Shown: piece by piece, positions 24,806 through 33,430 of the stretch
Layout: each line of letters opens with the position of its first letter
How positions within the stretch are numbered: position 1 is the stretch's first letter
From: Burkholderiales bacterium
GTDB taxonomy: Bacteria > Pseudomonadota > Gammaproteobacteria > Burkholderiales > SG8-39
Assembly: GCA_023383795.1 (NCBI GenBank)
Contig: JAHDYJ010000030.1
Coordinates: 1 to 39,898, forward strand
Direction: 5' to 3'
DNA length: 39,898 nt
The notes under the pieces: generated by a model
Seen by the model: only the letters and a program-made list of their open reading frames with translations
Database searches by the model: none
What the model was told of the DNA's origin: nothing
Program-made: the position numbers and the translations under genes

Positions 24806-25762
24806 ATGACAACGATGACGAGGCTCCTGTGCACAGTCGCCGCGGCGGCGATCGCGCTGCCGGCGCTCGCCCAGGACAGGGTCCGCGCGGCCGTGGGGCA
24901 GCGCGGCAACTGGGACACCCTGATCATCAGCCAGGGCGTCGAGGCCGGGATCTTCAAGCAGGCCAACCTCGCGGTCGACATCACCTGGACCAAGGGCGGC
25001 GCCGAGACCTTGCAGGCGGTCATCACCGACAGCGCCGACGTCGCGATCGCGAACGGCATCCTCGGCGTGATCGGCGCGATCTCGAGGGGCGCGCCGGTGC
25101 GGATCGTGAGCTCGCAGATGACCGGCGCGCCGGACATCTACTGGTACGTCAGGGCAGAGAGCCCGGTGAAGTCGATGAGGGACATGGACGGCAGGACGAT
25201 GGGCTACTCGCGCCCCGGCTCCTCGACCAACCTCGTCGCGCTCGCGCTCGCGGAGCACTACAAGGTGAAGCCGAAGCTCGTCTCGACCGGCGGGATTCCC
25301 GACACCCGCACGCAGGTGATGTCGGGACAGATCGACGCCGGGTGGGCGGTGCCGCACTTCAACTTCGACCTCGTGAACGAGGGGAAGCTCCGCATCGTCG
25401 CGCGCGGGTCGGAAGTGCCGTCGCTGAACGAGCAGGCGGTGCGGGTGAACGCGGCGAGCGCGAAGTTCCTGACCGAGCGGCGCGATGTCGCGCGCCGCTT
25501 CATGAAGGCCTACAACGACAGCCTCGAGTGGATGTACGCGAATCCCGGCAAGGCGATGGCGTTCTACGCCGCGTTCAACAAGGTCTCGCCGGATATCGCA
25601 AGACAGACCTTCGAGAGCTTCCCCAAGGCGGCGATCACGCCGTGGCCGGTGAAAGGCCTCAAGCAGAACCTGGACGACGCGCTCGCGAACAAGCAGCTCG
25701 CGAAGCCGATGAGCGCGGCCGAGGCGCAGAAAACGCTCTTCGACTTCGTCTATCGGCCGTAG
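24806..25762 (+). CDS. ABC importer periplasmic binding protein (NMT1/THI5-like, SsuA/TauA family)
   Basis: 318 aa. Signal peptide 1-23 ending in LPALAQ. The mature domain has the NMT1/SsuA pattern: WDTLIISQGVEAGIF, GGAETLQAVITDSADVAIANG, GRTMGYSRPGSSTNLVAL and GQIDAGWAVPHF. Family members bind sulfonates, nitrate, thiamine precursors or aromatic carboxylates, so the ligand cannot be read from sequence. Strong ribosome-binding site AAGGAGGAG at 24791-24799, fitting the high expression needed for a binding protein. Confidence 0.92.
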   Translation: MTTMTRLLCTVAAAAIALPALAQDRVRAAVGQRGNWDTLIISQGVEAGIFKQANLAVDITWTKGGAETLQAVITDSADVAIANGILGVIGAISRGAPVRIVSSQMTGAPDIYWYVRAESPVKSMRDMDGRTMGYSRPGSSTNLVALALAEHYKVKPKLVSTGGIPDTRTQVMSGQIDAGWAVPHFNFDLVNEGKLRIVARGSEVPSLNEQAVRVNAASAKFLTERRDVARRFMKAYNDSLEWMYANPGKAMAFYAAFNKVSPDIARQTFESFPKAAITPWPVKGLKQNLDDALANKQLAKPMSAAEAQKTLFDFVYRP

Positions 25763-25780
25763 GAGCGCCCGGGGTCCCGC

Positions 25781-26530
25781 GTGAGTGGGCGTCTTGCCGC
25801 GGTCCTCGCCGGGCTCGCCGGCGTCGCCGCGGTCGCGGCTGCGCTGGAGGCGGTGATCGGGGCCGGCTGGATCTCGCCGCTCGTCATCGCGCCGCCCTCC
25901 AGCCTGCCCGCGGCGTTCGGCAAGCTCTGGACGGAGGGGTTCGTGCTCGCGCCCTTCCTGCTGACGGTCGGCCAGGCCTTCGCGGCGACCGGCCTGGCGG
26001 CGCTCGTCGGCATTCCATGGGGCTATCTCCTGTGGCGGCGCCCGACGCTCGGCGCGGCCTACGAGCCGTGGATCGGCGCGGCGTTCGCGGCACCGATCAT
26101 CCTGCTCTATCCGCTCTTCCTGGTGCTGCTGGGACGCGGCTACGCGACCACGATCCTGGTCGGATTCCTCGCCGCGGTGATCCCGGTGGTGCTGAAGACG
26201 CGCGAGGCGTTCCTCGGCGTGCCGAAGGTGCTGCTCGAGGTCGGCCGCAGCTTCAGTCTCTCGCAGGCCGCGCTCGTGCGCCGGATCGCGTTCCCGGCCG
26301 CGGTGCCCGGGATCTTCACCGGCCTGCGCCTCGCGCTGATCTACGCGCTGGTGAACATCATCGGTCTCGAGTTCCTGATCGATTTCGGCGGCCTCGGCCG
26401 CATCGTGTCCGAGATGTACTTCCGCTACGAGATTCCCGGGATGTACGCGGCGATCCTGCTGATCGTCGCGGTGAGCTGGACCTTTCTCGCCGCGCTAGCG
26501 CGCATCGAGACATGGCTGAGACCGCGCTAG
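25781..26530 (+). CDS. ABC importer permease 1 (SsuC/TauC family)
   Basis: 249 aa with six TM helices. The EAA-like cytoplasmic loop (EVGRSFSLSQAALVRRIAFPAAVPGIFTGLR) is the ATPase contact. The N-terminus ends in APPSSLPAAFGKLW, typical of the family. The start is GTG at 25781. Its last 19 bases overlap the second permease, so the two membrane subunits are coupled and probably form a heterodimer, unlike the homodimeric SsuC. Confidence 0.9.
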   Translation: MSGRLAAVLAGLAGVAAVAAALEAVIGAGWISPLVIAPPSSLPAAFGKLWTEGFVLAPFLLTVGQAFAATGLAALVGIPWGYLLWRRPTLGAAYEPWIGAAFAAPIILLYPLFLVLLGRGYATTILVGFLAAVIPVVLKTREAFLGVPKVLLEVGRSFSLSQAALVRRIAFPAAVPGIFTGLRLALIYALVNIIGLEFLIDFGGLGRIVSEMYFRYEIPGMYAAILLIVAVSWTFLAALARIETWLRPR

Positions 26531-27312
26531 CACGCCCGGCGAACGCCGCGCCGCGCCGCCTCTCGGGCATCGCCCGCGTCCGCGCGATCACGCTCGTCGC
26601 GCTCGCCGTCGTCTGGGAGCTCGTCGCGCGCTCCGGCCTGATCTACCAGGACGTCGTGCCTCCGTTCGAGCGAATCGCGGTCGCGTTCGTGCGGCTGCTG
26701 CTCGACCCGGTGACCTACCACCATCTCGCCGTGACCGCATGGGAGGTGCTCGCGGGCTTCGCCATAGGGTTTGCCGCCGGCATCGCGGTCGGCGTGCCGA
26801 TGGGCGCGCGCCGCCTTCTCGGCGATGCGATGCGGCCCTACGTGGACGGCTTCGCGACCGCGCCCAAGATCGTGTTCCTGCCGATCGTGATGCTCGCCTT
26901 CGGCATCGGCATCGCCTCGAAGATCGCGCTCGCCGCGCTCTCGGCGTTCTTCCCGGTCGCGATCAACACCGCGGCCGGCGTGCGCCAGATCGACCCGGTG
27001 CTGGTGCGCGTCGGTCGGAGCTTCAGGCTCTCGGGCTGGCAGATGGCGACGCGAATCTACCTGCCGGCGATGCGGCCTTCGATCGTGACGAGCATGCGCC
27101 TCGGCTTCGGCCTCGCGGTGGTCGGCACGCTGCTTGCCGAGATCAAGCTCTCCAGTGCGGGCCTCGGCTTCCTCGCGAACGACCATTACGCCAACTTCCG
27201 CGTCCCGGAGCTCTACGCGCTGCTGCTCCTGATCTTCATCCTCGCGGTCGGCTCGAACAGCCTGATGGCGCGGCTCGGCCGTCGGCGCGCGCGGGCGGCG
27301 CCGGCCGCCTGA
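26512..27312 (+). CDS. ABC importer permease 2 (SsuC/TauC family)
   Basis: 266 aa with six TM helices. VPPFERIAVAFVRLL at the N-terminus and the EAA-like loop RVGRSFRLSGWQMATRIYLPAMRPSIVTSMR match permease 1. The ATG at 26512 lies inside the end of permease 1. The C-terminus is Arg/Ala-rich. It completes a four-gene importer (ATPase, binding protein, two permeases) and is followed by the MaoC gene after 65 bp. Confidence 0.9.
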   Translation: MAETALARPANAAPRRLSGIARVRAITLVALAVVWELVARSGLIYQDVVPPFERIAVAFVRLLLDPVTYHHLAVTAWEVLAGFAIGFAAGIAVGVPMGARRLLGDAMRPYVDGFATAPKIVFLPIVMLAFGIGIASKIALAALSAFFPVAINTAAGVRQIDPVLVRVGRSFRLSGWQMATRIYLPAMRPSIVTSMRLGFGLAVVGTLLAEIKLSSAGLGFLANDHYANFRVPELYALLLLIFILAVGSNSLMARLGRRRARAAPAA

Positions 27313-27377
27313 GCCTGGACGGCGCCGCCGCCCCGCCGTTATCCTCGGCCCCATTCCGGAGCGACGAGGAGACCGCG

Positions 27378-27815
27378 ATGGCGACACCTGCGGAAGCATG
27401 GCCGAACGGGATGCCTGCAGTGGGCCGGACCGGGCGCCGGTCGCGAAAGGTCAGCGCGCGCGACATCGAGCTCTTCACCGAGATGAGCGGCGACCGCAAT
27501 CCGCTGCACTACGACGAGGCGGCAGCGCGTGCCACGCCGTTCGGCGGCATCGTCGTGCAGGGCGGGGTCACCAGCGCGATCCTGAACGCGGTGGTCGCCG
27601 AGGAGCTTCCCGGCCCGGGCACGGTGTTCATGCAGGTGAACTGGAGCTTCAAGGCGCCGGTGCGTCCGGGCGACACCATCACCGGCGAGGTCGAGGTCGT
27701 CAAGGTGCGCCCCGACAAGCCGATCACCGAGCTCGCGACGCGCGTCGTGCGCGACGACGGCACGGTGGTTCTCGACGGCACGGCGGTCTGCTACACGATG
27801 CCGCTGCCGCGCTGA
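27378..27815 (+). CDS. MaoC-like (R)-specific enoyl-CoA hydratase
   Basis: 145 aa hotdog-fold hydratase. The catalytic Asp/His pair is in MSGDRNPLHYDEAAA, followed by FGGIVVQGGVTSAI, the diagnostic (R)-hydratase motif. Such enzymes hydrate trans-2-enoyl-CoA to (R)-3-hydroxyacyl-CoA. The ATG at 27378 has ACGAGGAGA upstream. It is the last gene of the ThDP/ABC operon and ends 13 bp from the convergent MetE-like gene; no terminator is visible in that gap. Confidence 0.9.
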   Translation: MATPAEAWPNGMPAVGRTGRRSRKVSARDIELFTEMSGDRNPLHYDEAAARATPFGGIVVQGGVTSAILNAVVAEELPGPGTVFMQVNWSFKAPVRPGDTITGEVEVVKVRPDKPITELATRVVRDDGTVVLDGTAVCYTMPLPR

Positions 27816-27828
27816 ACAGCGCCGCGGC

Positions 27829-28941
27829 TCACGCGGCGGTGCCCCAGACCTCCCGCGCGACCTCGACGACGAGCGCGAGCTTGCGCCACTGGTCCTCCTC
27901 CGTGAGGAGGTTGCCGTGGTGCGTGCTCGCGAATCCGCACTGCGGGCTGATCGAGAGGCGCTCGAGCGGGACGTACTTCGCGGCCTGCTCGATCCGGCGC
28001 ACGAGCGTCGCCTTGTCCTCGAGCTGCGGCGTCTTGGTCGACACGAGGCCGAGCACCACGCGCTTGCCTTCCGGCACCCGCGCGAGAGGCTCGAAGCCGC
28101 CGGCGCGCCCGGTGTCGTACTCGAGGAAGTAGGCGTCGGCGTTCGTCTCGTTGAACACCGCGTCGGCGACCGGCTCGTAGCCGCCCTCCGCGAGCCAGGC
28201 GCTCTTCCAGTTGCCGCGGCAGGTATGCAGCGCGACCGTCATCCCCGGCGGGCGGTTCGCGACCGCTTCGTTCACCGCGCGCGCGTACATGTGCGGCAGC
28301 CGCTCGGGGTCGTCGCCGCGCGCGCGGCAGCTCTCGCGGAACTTCGGGTCGCACATGAACGAGAAACTGGTGTCGTCGATCTGCAGGTACGTGCAGCCGG
28401 CCGCCGCGAGGTCGCGGATCTCCTCCTGGTAGACGCGCCCGACGTCCGCCCACAGCTCGTCGAGGTCCGGATAGGCCTCCGCGCTCACCGCCGCGCGCCC
28501 GCCGCGGTGGTAGAGGATCGACGGCGACGGGATGCAGAACTTCGCGGTCCTCCGCGTGACCGACCGCAGGTAGCGGAAATGGTCGACCATCACCGGCCGC
28601 GCCCGCCGCACCTTGCGCCGCACCTGCGCGGTGTAGCGCGGATCGTCGGTGCCGACGAACCTGACCGAGCCCGGATCGAGCACGATCTCGACGCCGTCGA
28701 TCCGCCCGAGGAAGTCGTGGTTCCACCAGCCGCGGCGGTACTCGCCGTCCGTGACGGCCTCGAGGCCGATCGCCTCCTGCTTCGCGACCGCCGCCCGGAT
28801 CAGCCGGTCCTCGACCTCGGCGAGCGCCTCCGCGCTCATCTCACCGCGCTCGACCTTCGCACGCGCTTCCTTCAGCTCGGCCGGTCGCAGCAGGCTGCCG
28901 ACCTGGTCGGCGCGGAACGGGGCCCTGGTCGCGGAGCTCAC
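27829..28941 (-). CDS. Short MetE C-terminal-domain-like zinc protein (YxjG/YxjH type)
   Basis: 370 aa, so only the catalytic half of cobalamin-independent methionine synthase is present, as in YxjG/YxjH proteins and epoxyalkane:CoM transferases. All four zinc-ligand positions of MetE can be placed: His and Cys in ALHTCRGN, Glu in AYFLEYD, Cys in SPQCGFAS. The N-terminus FRADQVGSLLRP is family-typical. GTG start at 28941 overlaps the upstream gene stop as GTGA. Likely activity is transfer of a methyl or alkyl group to or from a thiol. Methionine synthesis is one option, but the operon context suggests a catabolic thiol transfer. Confidence 0.82.
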   Translation of the reverse strand: MSSATRAPFRADQVGSLLRPAELKEARAKVERGEMSAEALAEVEDRLIRAAVAKQEAIGLEAVTDGEYRRGWWNHDFLGRIDGVEIVLDPGSVRFVGTDDPRYTAQVRRKVRRARPVMVDHFRYLRSVTRRTAKFCIPSPSILYHRGGRAAVSAEAYPDLDELWADVGRVYQEEIRDLAAAGCTYLQIDDTSFSFMCDPKFRESCRARGDDPERLPHMYARAVNEAVANRPPGMTVALHTCRGNWKSAWLAEGGYEPVADAVFNETNADAYFLEYDTGRAGGFEPLARVPEGKRVVLGLVSTKTPQLEDKATLVRRIEQAAKYVPLERLSISPQCGFASTHHGNLLTEEDQWRKLALVVEVAREVWGTAA

Positions 28942-29417
28942 CCGGCCCCCCCGGCGAGCTCGAGCGTCTCCTTGTGCCCGAAGCCGCGCGAGTTGTCGAT
29001 CAGCGTGATGCGCTCCGGGCGCAGCACGTAGAACCCGGCCTTGGCCCAGGCGGCGCGCAGCGCTTCCGGTCCCTGCGCGAGCGCGGCGAGAAAGGCGTAG
29101 CGCGCCGTCATCAGCGTTCGCGCGCGCTCGATCTCCCACGGATCGGCGAGCCGCGCCGCGCGGCCGGCGATCTGCAGCCCGCGGATCGCGCGGAAGTCGG
29201 TGTAATCGGGCGCGATCGTCGCCGCGACGCGCGGCTCCGCTTCGAGCTCGCGCGAGTGGCGCGTGGCCGGGTCCGAGGTCCAGCAGAGGGCGAACCCCTC
29301 GCGCGCGTACATGAGCGAGGCGGCGTGCACCGCGCCGCCGGCGCCGGTGGCGAGCGTCATCACGTGATGGGCGTCGAGAAAAGTCTCGATGCGCGCGGCG
29401 AGGTCTGCGCTCTCCAT
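28938..29417 (-). CDS. PNPOx-fold (FMN-binding split-barrel) protein, YhbP/UPF0306-like
   Basis: 159 aa. HHVMTLATGAGGAVHAASLMY and FALCWTSDPATRHSRELEAEPRVAATIA, then IRGLQIAGRAARL, match the YhbP-like branch of the pyridoxamine-oxidase-fold superfamily. Many members bind FMN or F420 and a few bind haem; function here is unknown. It sits between the CoA-transferases and the MetE-like gene in one transcript and overlaps the latter by four bases. ATG at 29417. Confidence 0.8.
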   Translation of the reverse strand: MESADLAARIETFLDAHHVMTLATGAGGAVHAASLMYAREGFALCWTSDPATRHSRELEAEPRVAATIAPDYTDFRAIRGLQIAGRAARLADPWEIERARTLMTARYAFLAALAQGPEALRAAWAKAGFYVLRPERITLIDNSRGFGHKETLELAGGAG

Positions 29418-29444
29418 GCGTCCTCGCGCGGCGGCTTCAGACGG

Positions 29445-30656
29445 TCACTCGAACGCCCCCGCGGCCTCGTGGGCGCGGTATTCCTCGGCGCTCATCCCGA
29501 GCAGCTCGCGGAAGACGTGCTCGGTGTGCTCGCCGAGCCGCGGCGCCGCGCGCGTGATCTCGCCCGGCGTCTCCGACAGGTCGAACGCCGGGAAGCAACA
29601 CGTCTGCTCGCCGAACACCGCATGCGGGCGCGCGCGCCACAGGTTGCGCTGCGCGAGCTGGGGATCGGCGAAGAGATCGGCGACCGTGCTGACCGGATGC
29701 GCGGGCACGCCGGCCGCCTGCAGCAGGGCGGCCGCGCCTGCGTCCTGCGTGCGTGTCCACCCGCCAATCACGGCGTCGAGCGCGGCCGCGTTCGCCTGCC
29801 GCGCGGCGGGCGTGGCGAAGCGCGCATCGCGCGCGAGCTCCGGGCGCCCGATCTCCTGCGCAAGCGCCGCGAACTCCGCGTCGGACCAGCACGAGAGCGC
29901 GAGCCAGCCGGCGTCGCACGCGGGATAGACGCCGTGCGGCGCGGCGTCGGGATCGGTGTTGCCGGCCCGCTCGGCGATCTTCCCGGAGCGGTGGTACTCG
30001 AGAAGCGGGCCGGCAAGGAACATCAGGCCGCACTCGTACTGCGACACGTCGATGCAGGCGCCCTGCCCGGTGCGCCGCCGGCGCTCGAGCGCCGCGAGCA
30101 CCGCCGAGGCGCCGAGCACGGACGCGATGAAGTCGATGTACGGCCCGTACAGCAGCATCGGCGGCCCGTCGGGGAAGCCGGTGAGGTTGCACATGCCGGC
30201 GAGCGCGGTGAGCTGCGAGCCGAAGCCGGGGGTGTCCGCGCGCGGGCCGGTCTGCCCCATGTTGCAGGTCGAGAGCATCACGAGGTCGGGGTTCGTCCGC
30301 GCGAGCACGTCGTAGCCGAGCCCGATCCGCGCCATCACGCCGGACCGCATGTTCTCGATCACCACGTCGCACCAGTCGGTGAGACGCCGCGCGAGCGCGA
30401 GGCCGTCGGCGTTCTTGAGGTCGATCGTCACCCCGAGCTTCGAGTCGTTGAAGAGGGCGAAGCACCCGCTCGAATCGATGCCGGGCTTGCCGCCCTGGAA
30501 CGGCGGGTACTGCAGCCGGAAGCCGTCGGGCCGCGCCTGCGACTCGACGTGCACGACGGTGGCGCCGAAGTTCGCGAGGATCTTGCCGATGTGCGGGCCG
30601 GCGGCATAGCCGCCGAACTCGACGATCTTCACGTCGGCGAGGGCCTGCCCGCTCAT
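29445..30656 (-). CDS. Class III CoA-transferase (CaiB/BaiF family), subunit 2
   Basis: 403 aa. The N-terminal block VKIVEFGGYAAGPHIGKILANFGATVV and the FFNDSK/LDLKN-like region (NDSKLGVTIDLKN) are family signatures. The catalytic-Asp position is the D of GQGACIDVSQYE. Such enzymes move CoA between acids (formyl-, succinyl-, benzylsuccinyl-CoA). ATGA overlap with the other CoA-transferase suggests a heteromeric enzyme like BbsEF. Substrate unknown. Confidence 0.9.
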   Translation of the reverse strand: MSGQALADVKIVEFGGYAAGPHIGKILANFGATVVHVESQARPDGFRLQYPPFQGGKPGIDSSGCFALFNDSKLGVTIDLKNADGLALARRLTDWCDVVIENMRSGVMARIGLGYDVLARTNPDLVMLSTCNMGQTGPRADTPGFGSQLTALAGMCNLTGFPDGPPMLLYGPYIDFIASVLGASAVLAALERRRRTGQGACIDVSQYECGLMFLAGPLLEYHRSGKIAERAGNTDPDAAPHGVYPACDAGWLALSCWSDAEFAALAQEIGRPELARDARFATPAARQANAAALDAVIGGWTRTQDAGAAALLQAAGVPAHPVSTVADLFADPQLAQRNLWRARPHAVFGEQTCCFPAFDLSETPGEITRAAPRLGEHTEHVFRELLGMSAEEYRAHEAAGAFE

Positions 30657-31789
30657 GCCTGCCTCAGCTTTCGACCGGCCGCCGGCGGCTCCGCGGCCTG
30701 CGGCGCGAGCGCCGGGCGCACCCCGTCCACGATCGCGAAGCTGCCGCAGTGGCGCTCGATCGCGCCGTCCGGACCAGTCACGTCCTGCCAGAAGCCACGC
30801 GCCGCGAGCTGCGGATCGGCCGCGACGTCCGCGACCGTCGCGACCGGATAGCCGAGCATCTCGCGGCGATGCGCCTCGTCGAGGAACTCGCGCTTGGCGA
30901 TGCCGGCGAAGAAGCGCGCCATCGGCGCCTCGATCGCGTCGACCTCCGCCTGCGTCACGCCGGTCGGATCCCACGTCCGCCAGTCGATCGCCGCTAGCGG
31001 GCCGAGCTCGGCGCCGCGCTCCCTCATCCACGCGACGAGCTGCTCGCTGGTGCGGCGGCCGGCGGCGCCGCCGTAGAGGATGAAGTTGAGGAAGCCGTCC
31101 CGGCACGGCCAGAAGACGCGAAATCGCGCGCCGGTGACCGAGCGACCGGTGATGTAGGCGCCGGCGCGCGTGGGCGTCGTGCCGGCGACGGTGACGAACG
31201 CGGGCGCGTGCGCGAGCGCGGTGATCACGGCAGCCTGCGCCGAGACGTCGACGAGCTGCCCGCGTCCGCTCGCCGCGCGGTGATGCAGCGCCACGAGCGC
31301 GCCGACCGCCGCCTGCGCGCCCGCCCAGCCGTACGCCTGCGGCGCGCTCACGCGGAGCGGCGTCGAATCCGGTTCGCCTGCAAGCGACATTGCCCCGCCC
31401 GCCGCCATGATCTCGATGTCGGTCGCGCGCCACGCGGCCTTCGGCCCGGAGAGGCCGAACGGCGTGATGGCGACGACGACGAGCCGCGGATTGAGGCGCG
31501 CGAGGCGCGCGTAGCCGAAACGCTCCGCGTCGCCGCCGCCCGGCACCGGCGTCGCGAGCAGGATGTCCGCCTGCCCCGCCATCCGGTCGAAGCCCTCGGC
31601 GCCGTCGCGCTCCTCGAGATCGAGCGCGACGAGCCGCTTGTTGACGTTCAGCGCACGCCACTCGGCCGACGCCGTGTGGGCACCGGGCGCCTCGATCTTC
31701 GTGACCGCCGCGCCCAGGTCGGCGAGCAGCCTTCCGGCCAGCCACCCGAGGCGGTCGGTGCAGTCGAGGACCGCGCAGCCGGCGAGCAT
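30653..31789 (-). CDS. Class III CoA-transferase (CaiB/BaiF family), subunit 1
   Basis: 378 aa and more divergent than its partner. AVLDCTDRLGWLAGRLLADLGAAVTKIEAPG is the family N-terminus, and GRGQLVDVSAQAA carries the Asp at the catalytic position. ITPFGLSGPKAAW is the conserved glycine-loop block. The stop overlaps the partner's ATG (ATGA). The ATG at 31789 is 38 bp downstream of the ubiD stop. Both Asp positions are present, so which subunit is catalytic cannot be told by eye. Confidence 0.88.
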   Translation of the reverse strand: MLAGCAVLDCTDRLGWLAGRLLADLGAAVTKIEAPGAHTASAEWRALNVNKRLVALDLEERDGAEGFDRMAGQADILLATPVPGGGDAERFGYARLARLNPRLVVVAITPFGLSGPKAAWRATDIEIMAAGGAMSLAGEPDSTPLRVSAPQAYGWAGAQAAVGALVALHHRAASGRGQLVDVSAQAAVITALAHAPAFVTVAGTTPTRAGAYITGRSVTGARFRVFWPCRDGFLNFILYGGAAGRRTSEQLVAWMRERGAELGPLAAIDWRTWDPTGVTQAEVDAIEAPMARFFAGIAKREFLDEAHRREMLGYPVATVADVAADPQLAARGFWQDVTGPDGAIERHCGSFAIVDGVRPALAPQAAEPPAAGRKLRQA

Positions 31790-31826
31790 GCCGCTTGCCC
31801 TTTCGCCGATCGTCAGGCGGTGCGCG

Positions 31827-33404
31827 TCACCGCCCGGTGCGCGCGAGCGAGAGCACCCAGCCCTCCATGCGGGCGCGCGCCTTCGCGATGTCGGCCTGGC
31901 TGAAGAAGCTCTCCGGTTTCACCTTGTCCACCGGATAGACCGGGCGGTGGAAGTCCTGCTCGTAGCCGAACGGCACCGTCGCGTCGATGCCCATGCCGCC
32001 CTCGAACTGCGTGTTCGAGGCGGTCCACGCCTTCTCGCCGGCGGTCATGCGCTCGGCGGGCATGAAGGTCTGGCCGCGCCCGCCGGGCAGCGGGTTCAGG
32101 ATGTCGGTCTTCGGGTTCACCCGCGTGGTGAGGCACCACATGATGTCGTCCATCGAGTAGATGTCGACGTCGGGGCTCACCGCGATGGCAAGGCGCATGC
32201 CCTGCGAGCACGAGAGGATCGCCGAGAGGAAGTTCCGCTGCCAGCCCTCCTCGATCTGGTTGCGCTTGCGCACCTGGATGATGCAGCCGCCCCAGTCGGT
32301 CATGCAGTAGGGGATGTGCACGTCCTGGACGATGCCCGGCTGCAGGCGCTCGCAGAGCTCGTAGATCGCGGCCTCGCGCACCGTCGTGTCGATGTTCGAG
32401 TCGTCGAACGTGTGCACGCCGAGCGGGAAGATCACCGGCTTCGACTCGGGCTTGCGCATCGTGATGGCGGTGACGTGGAAGGTCGGCGCCTTGTAGGCCT
32501 TGCCCATGTAGCCCGCCCACTCCGGATGGAAGAAGGTCTTGCCCTGCACGCCGGCCTTCTCCGCCTCGCCGGTCTCGTAGCGCTTGTCGCGCGGGTGGAT
32601 GTAGCCCTCGAGGACGTACTCCGAGTCGGCGAGCGCGTACGCATCGACGGTGCGCGCCTTGACCAGGCGCACCGGCGTGCCCTGCACCGCTCCGGCGATG
32701 CCGATCTCGTCGCAGCCCTTCGGCAGGATCACGTAGTCGAAGCCGGCGCCGGCGAGCAGCGTGCACGCCGGCGGGACGCCGAAGCACACGGTGATCGGGA
32801 TCGGCTTCTCGTCGTGGTAGTGCTTGGTGATCACCTGCCACATGTGCGAGCCGGGCGAGATCTGGAACGTGCCGACGTTCCCCCAGCGGAAGTTCATGCG
32901 GTTGTAGCCGAGGTCCGAACCGCCGTCGAAGTAGTCGCCGACGATGCAGCGGATGCCCGAGCCGATGGTGAGCTCCGGCTCGAGCGCGGTGTGGCGGATC
33001 GCGGTGATCCACTTGTTCACGTCCAGGTCGTCGGTGATGACGTGCTCCTGGCACGGCGCGTCCTTCTGGTCGATCGTCACCGGCTTCAGCGGATGGGTGA
33101 GCGCGTGCGCGAGCTTCTTCGTGCGCTCGGTCGCGTCCGACCAGCCGAACATGCGCTCGACGATCCGGATGTCGGAGAAGAGGTTGGTTATCGCGCGCGC
33201 GTACGGCTTGCCCTTCACGCGGCTGAAGAGCATCGGGTAGGAGCCGTCGAAGTGCTTCTGCAGCCCGGTGATCTCGAGGTCCGGGTTCACCTCCTTGTCG
33301 GTCTCGAGCAGCAGGCCCTCGGCGCGCAGCCACTCGATCGTCGAGCGCAGGCTGGTGATGTCCTTGACGTGCGTGCCGGCGACCGGCTTCATGACGCTGC
33401 TCAC
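31827..33404 (-). CDS. ubiD: UbiD-family prenyl-FMN-dependent decarboxylase
   Basis: 525 aa reversible (de)carboxylase that uses prenylated FMN. Family blocks include DLGYNRMNFRW, GVPPACTLLAGAG, ADSEYVLEGYIHP (the conserved Glu region) and the C-terminal WTASNTQFEGGMGIDAT. UbiD proteins act in ubiquinone synthesis or on aromatic and cinnamic acids. Presence in an IclR-controlled operon with CoA-transferases argues for a catabolic aromatic decarboxylase rather than ubiquinone synthesis. I prefer the GTG at 33404 (GAGGAGAG upstream) over the ATG at 33392. Confidence 0.92.
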   Translation of the reverse strand: MSSVMKPVAGTHVKDITSLRSTIEWLRAEGLLLETDKEVNPDLEITGLQKHFDGSYPMLFSRVKGKPYARAITNLFSDIRIVERMFGWSDATERTKKLAHALTHPLKPVTIDQKDAPCQEHVITDDLDVNKWITAIRHTALEPELTIGSGIRCIVGDYFDGGSDLGYNRMNFRWGNVGTFQISPGSHMWQVITKHYHDEKPIPITVCFGVPPACTLLAGAGFDYVILPKGCDEIGIAGAVQGTPVRLVKARTVDAYALADSEYVLEGYIHPRDKRYETGEAEKAGVQGKTFFHPEWAGYMGKAYKAPTFHVTAITMRKPESKPVIFPLGVHTFDDSNIDTTVREAAIYELCERLQPGIVQDVHIPYCMTDWGGCIIQVRKRNQIEEGWQRNFLSAILSCSQGMRLAIAVSPDVDIYSMDDIMWCLTTRVNPKTDILNPLPGGRGQTFMPAERMTAGEKAWTASNTQFEGGMGIDATVPFGYEQDFHRPVYPVDKVKPESFFSQADIAKARARMEGWVLSLARTGR

Positions 33405-33430
33405 GTGGGTCTCTCCTCTTCGCTTGGTCC

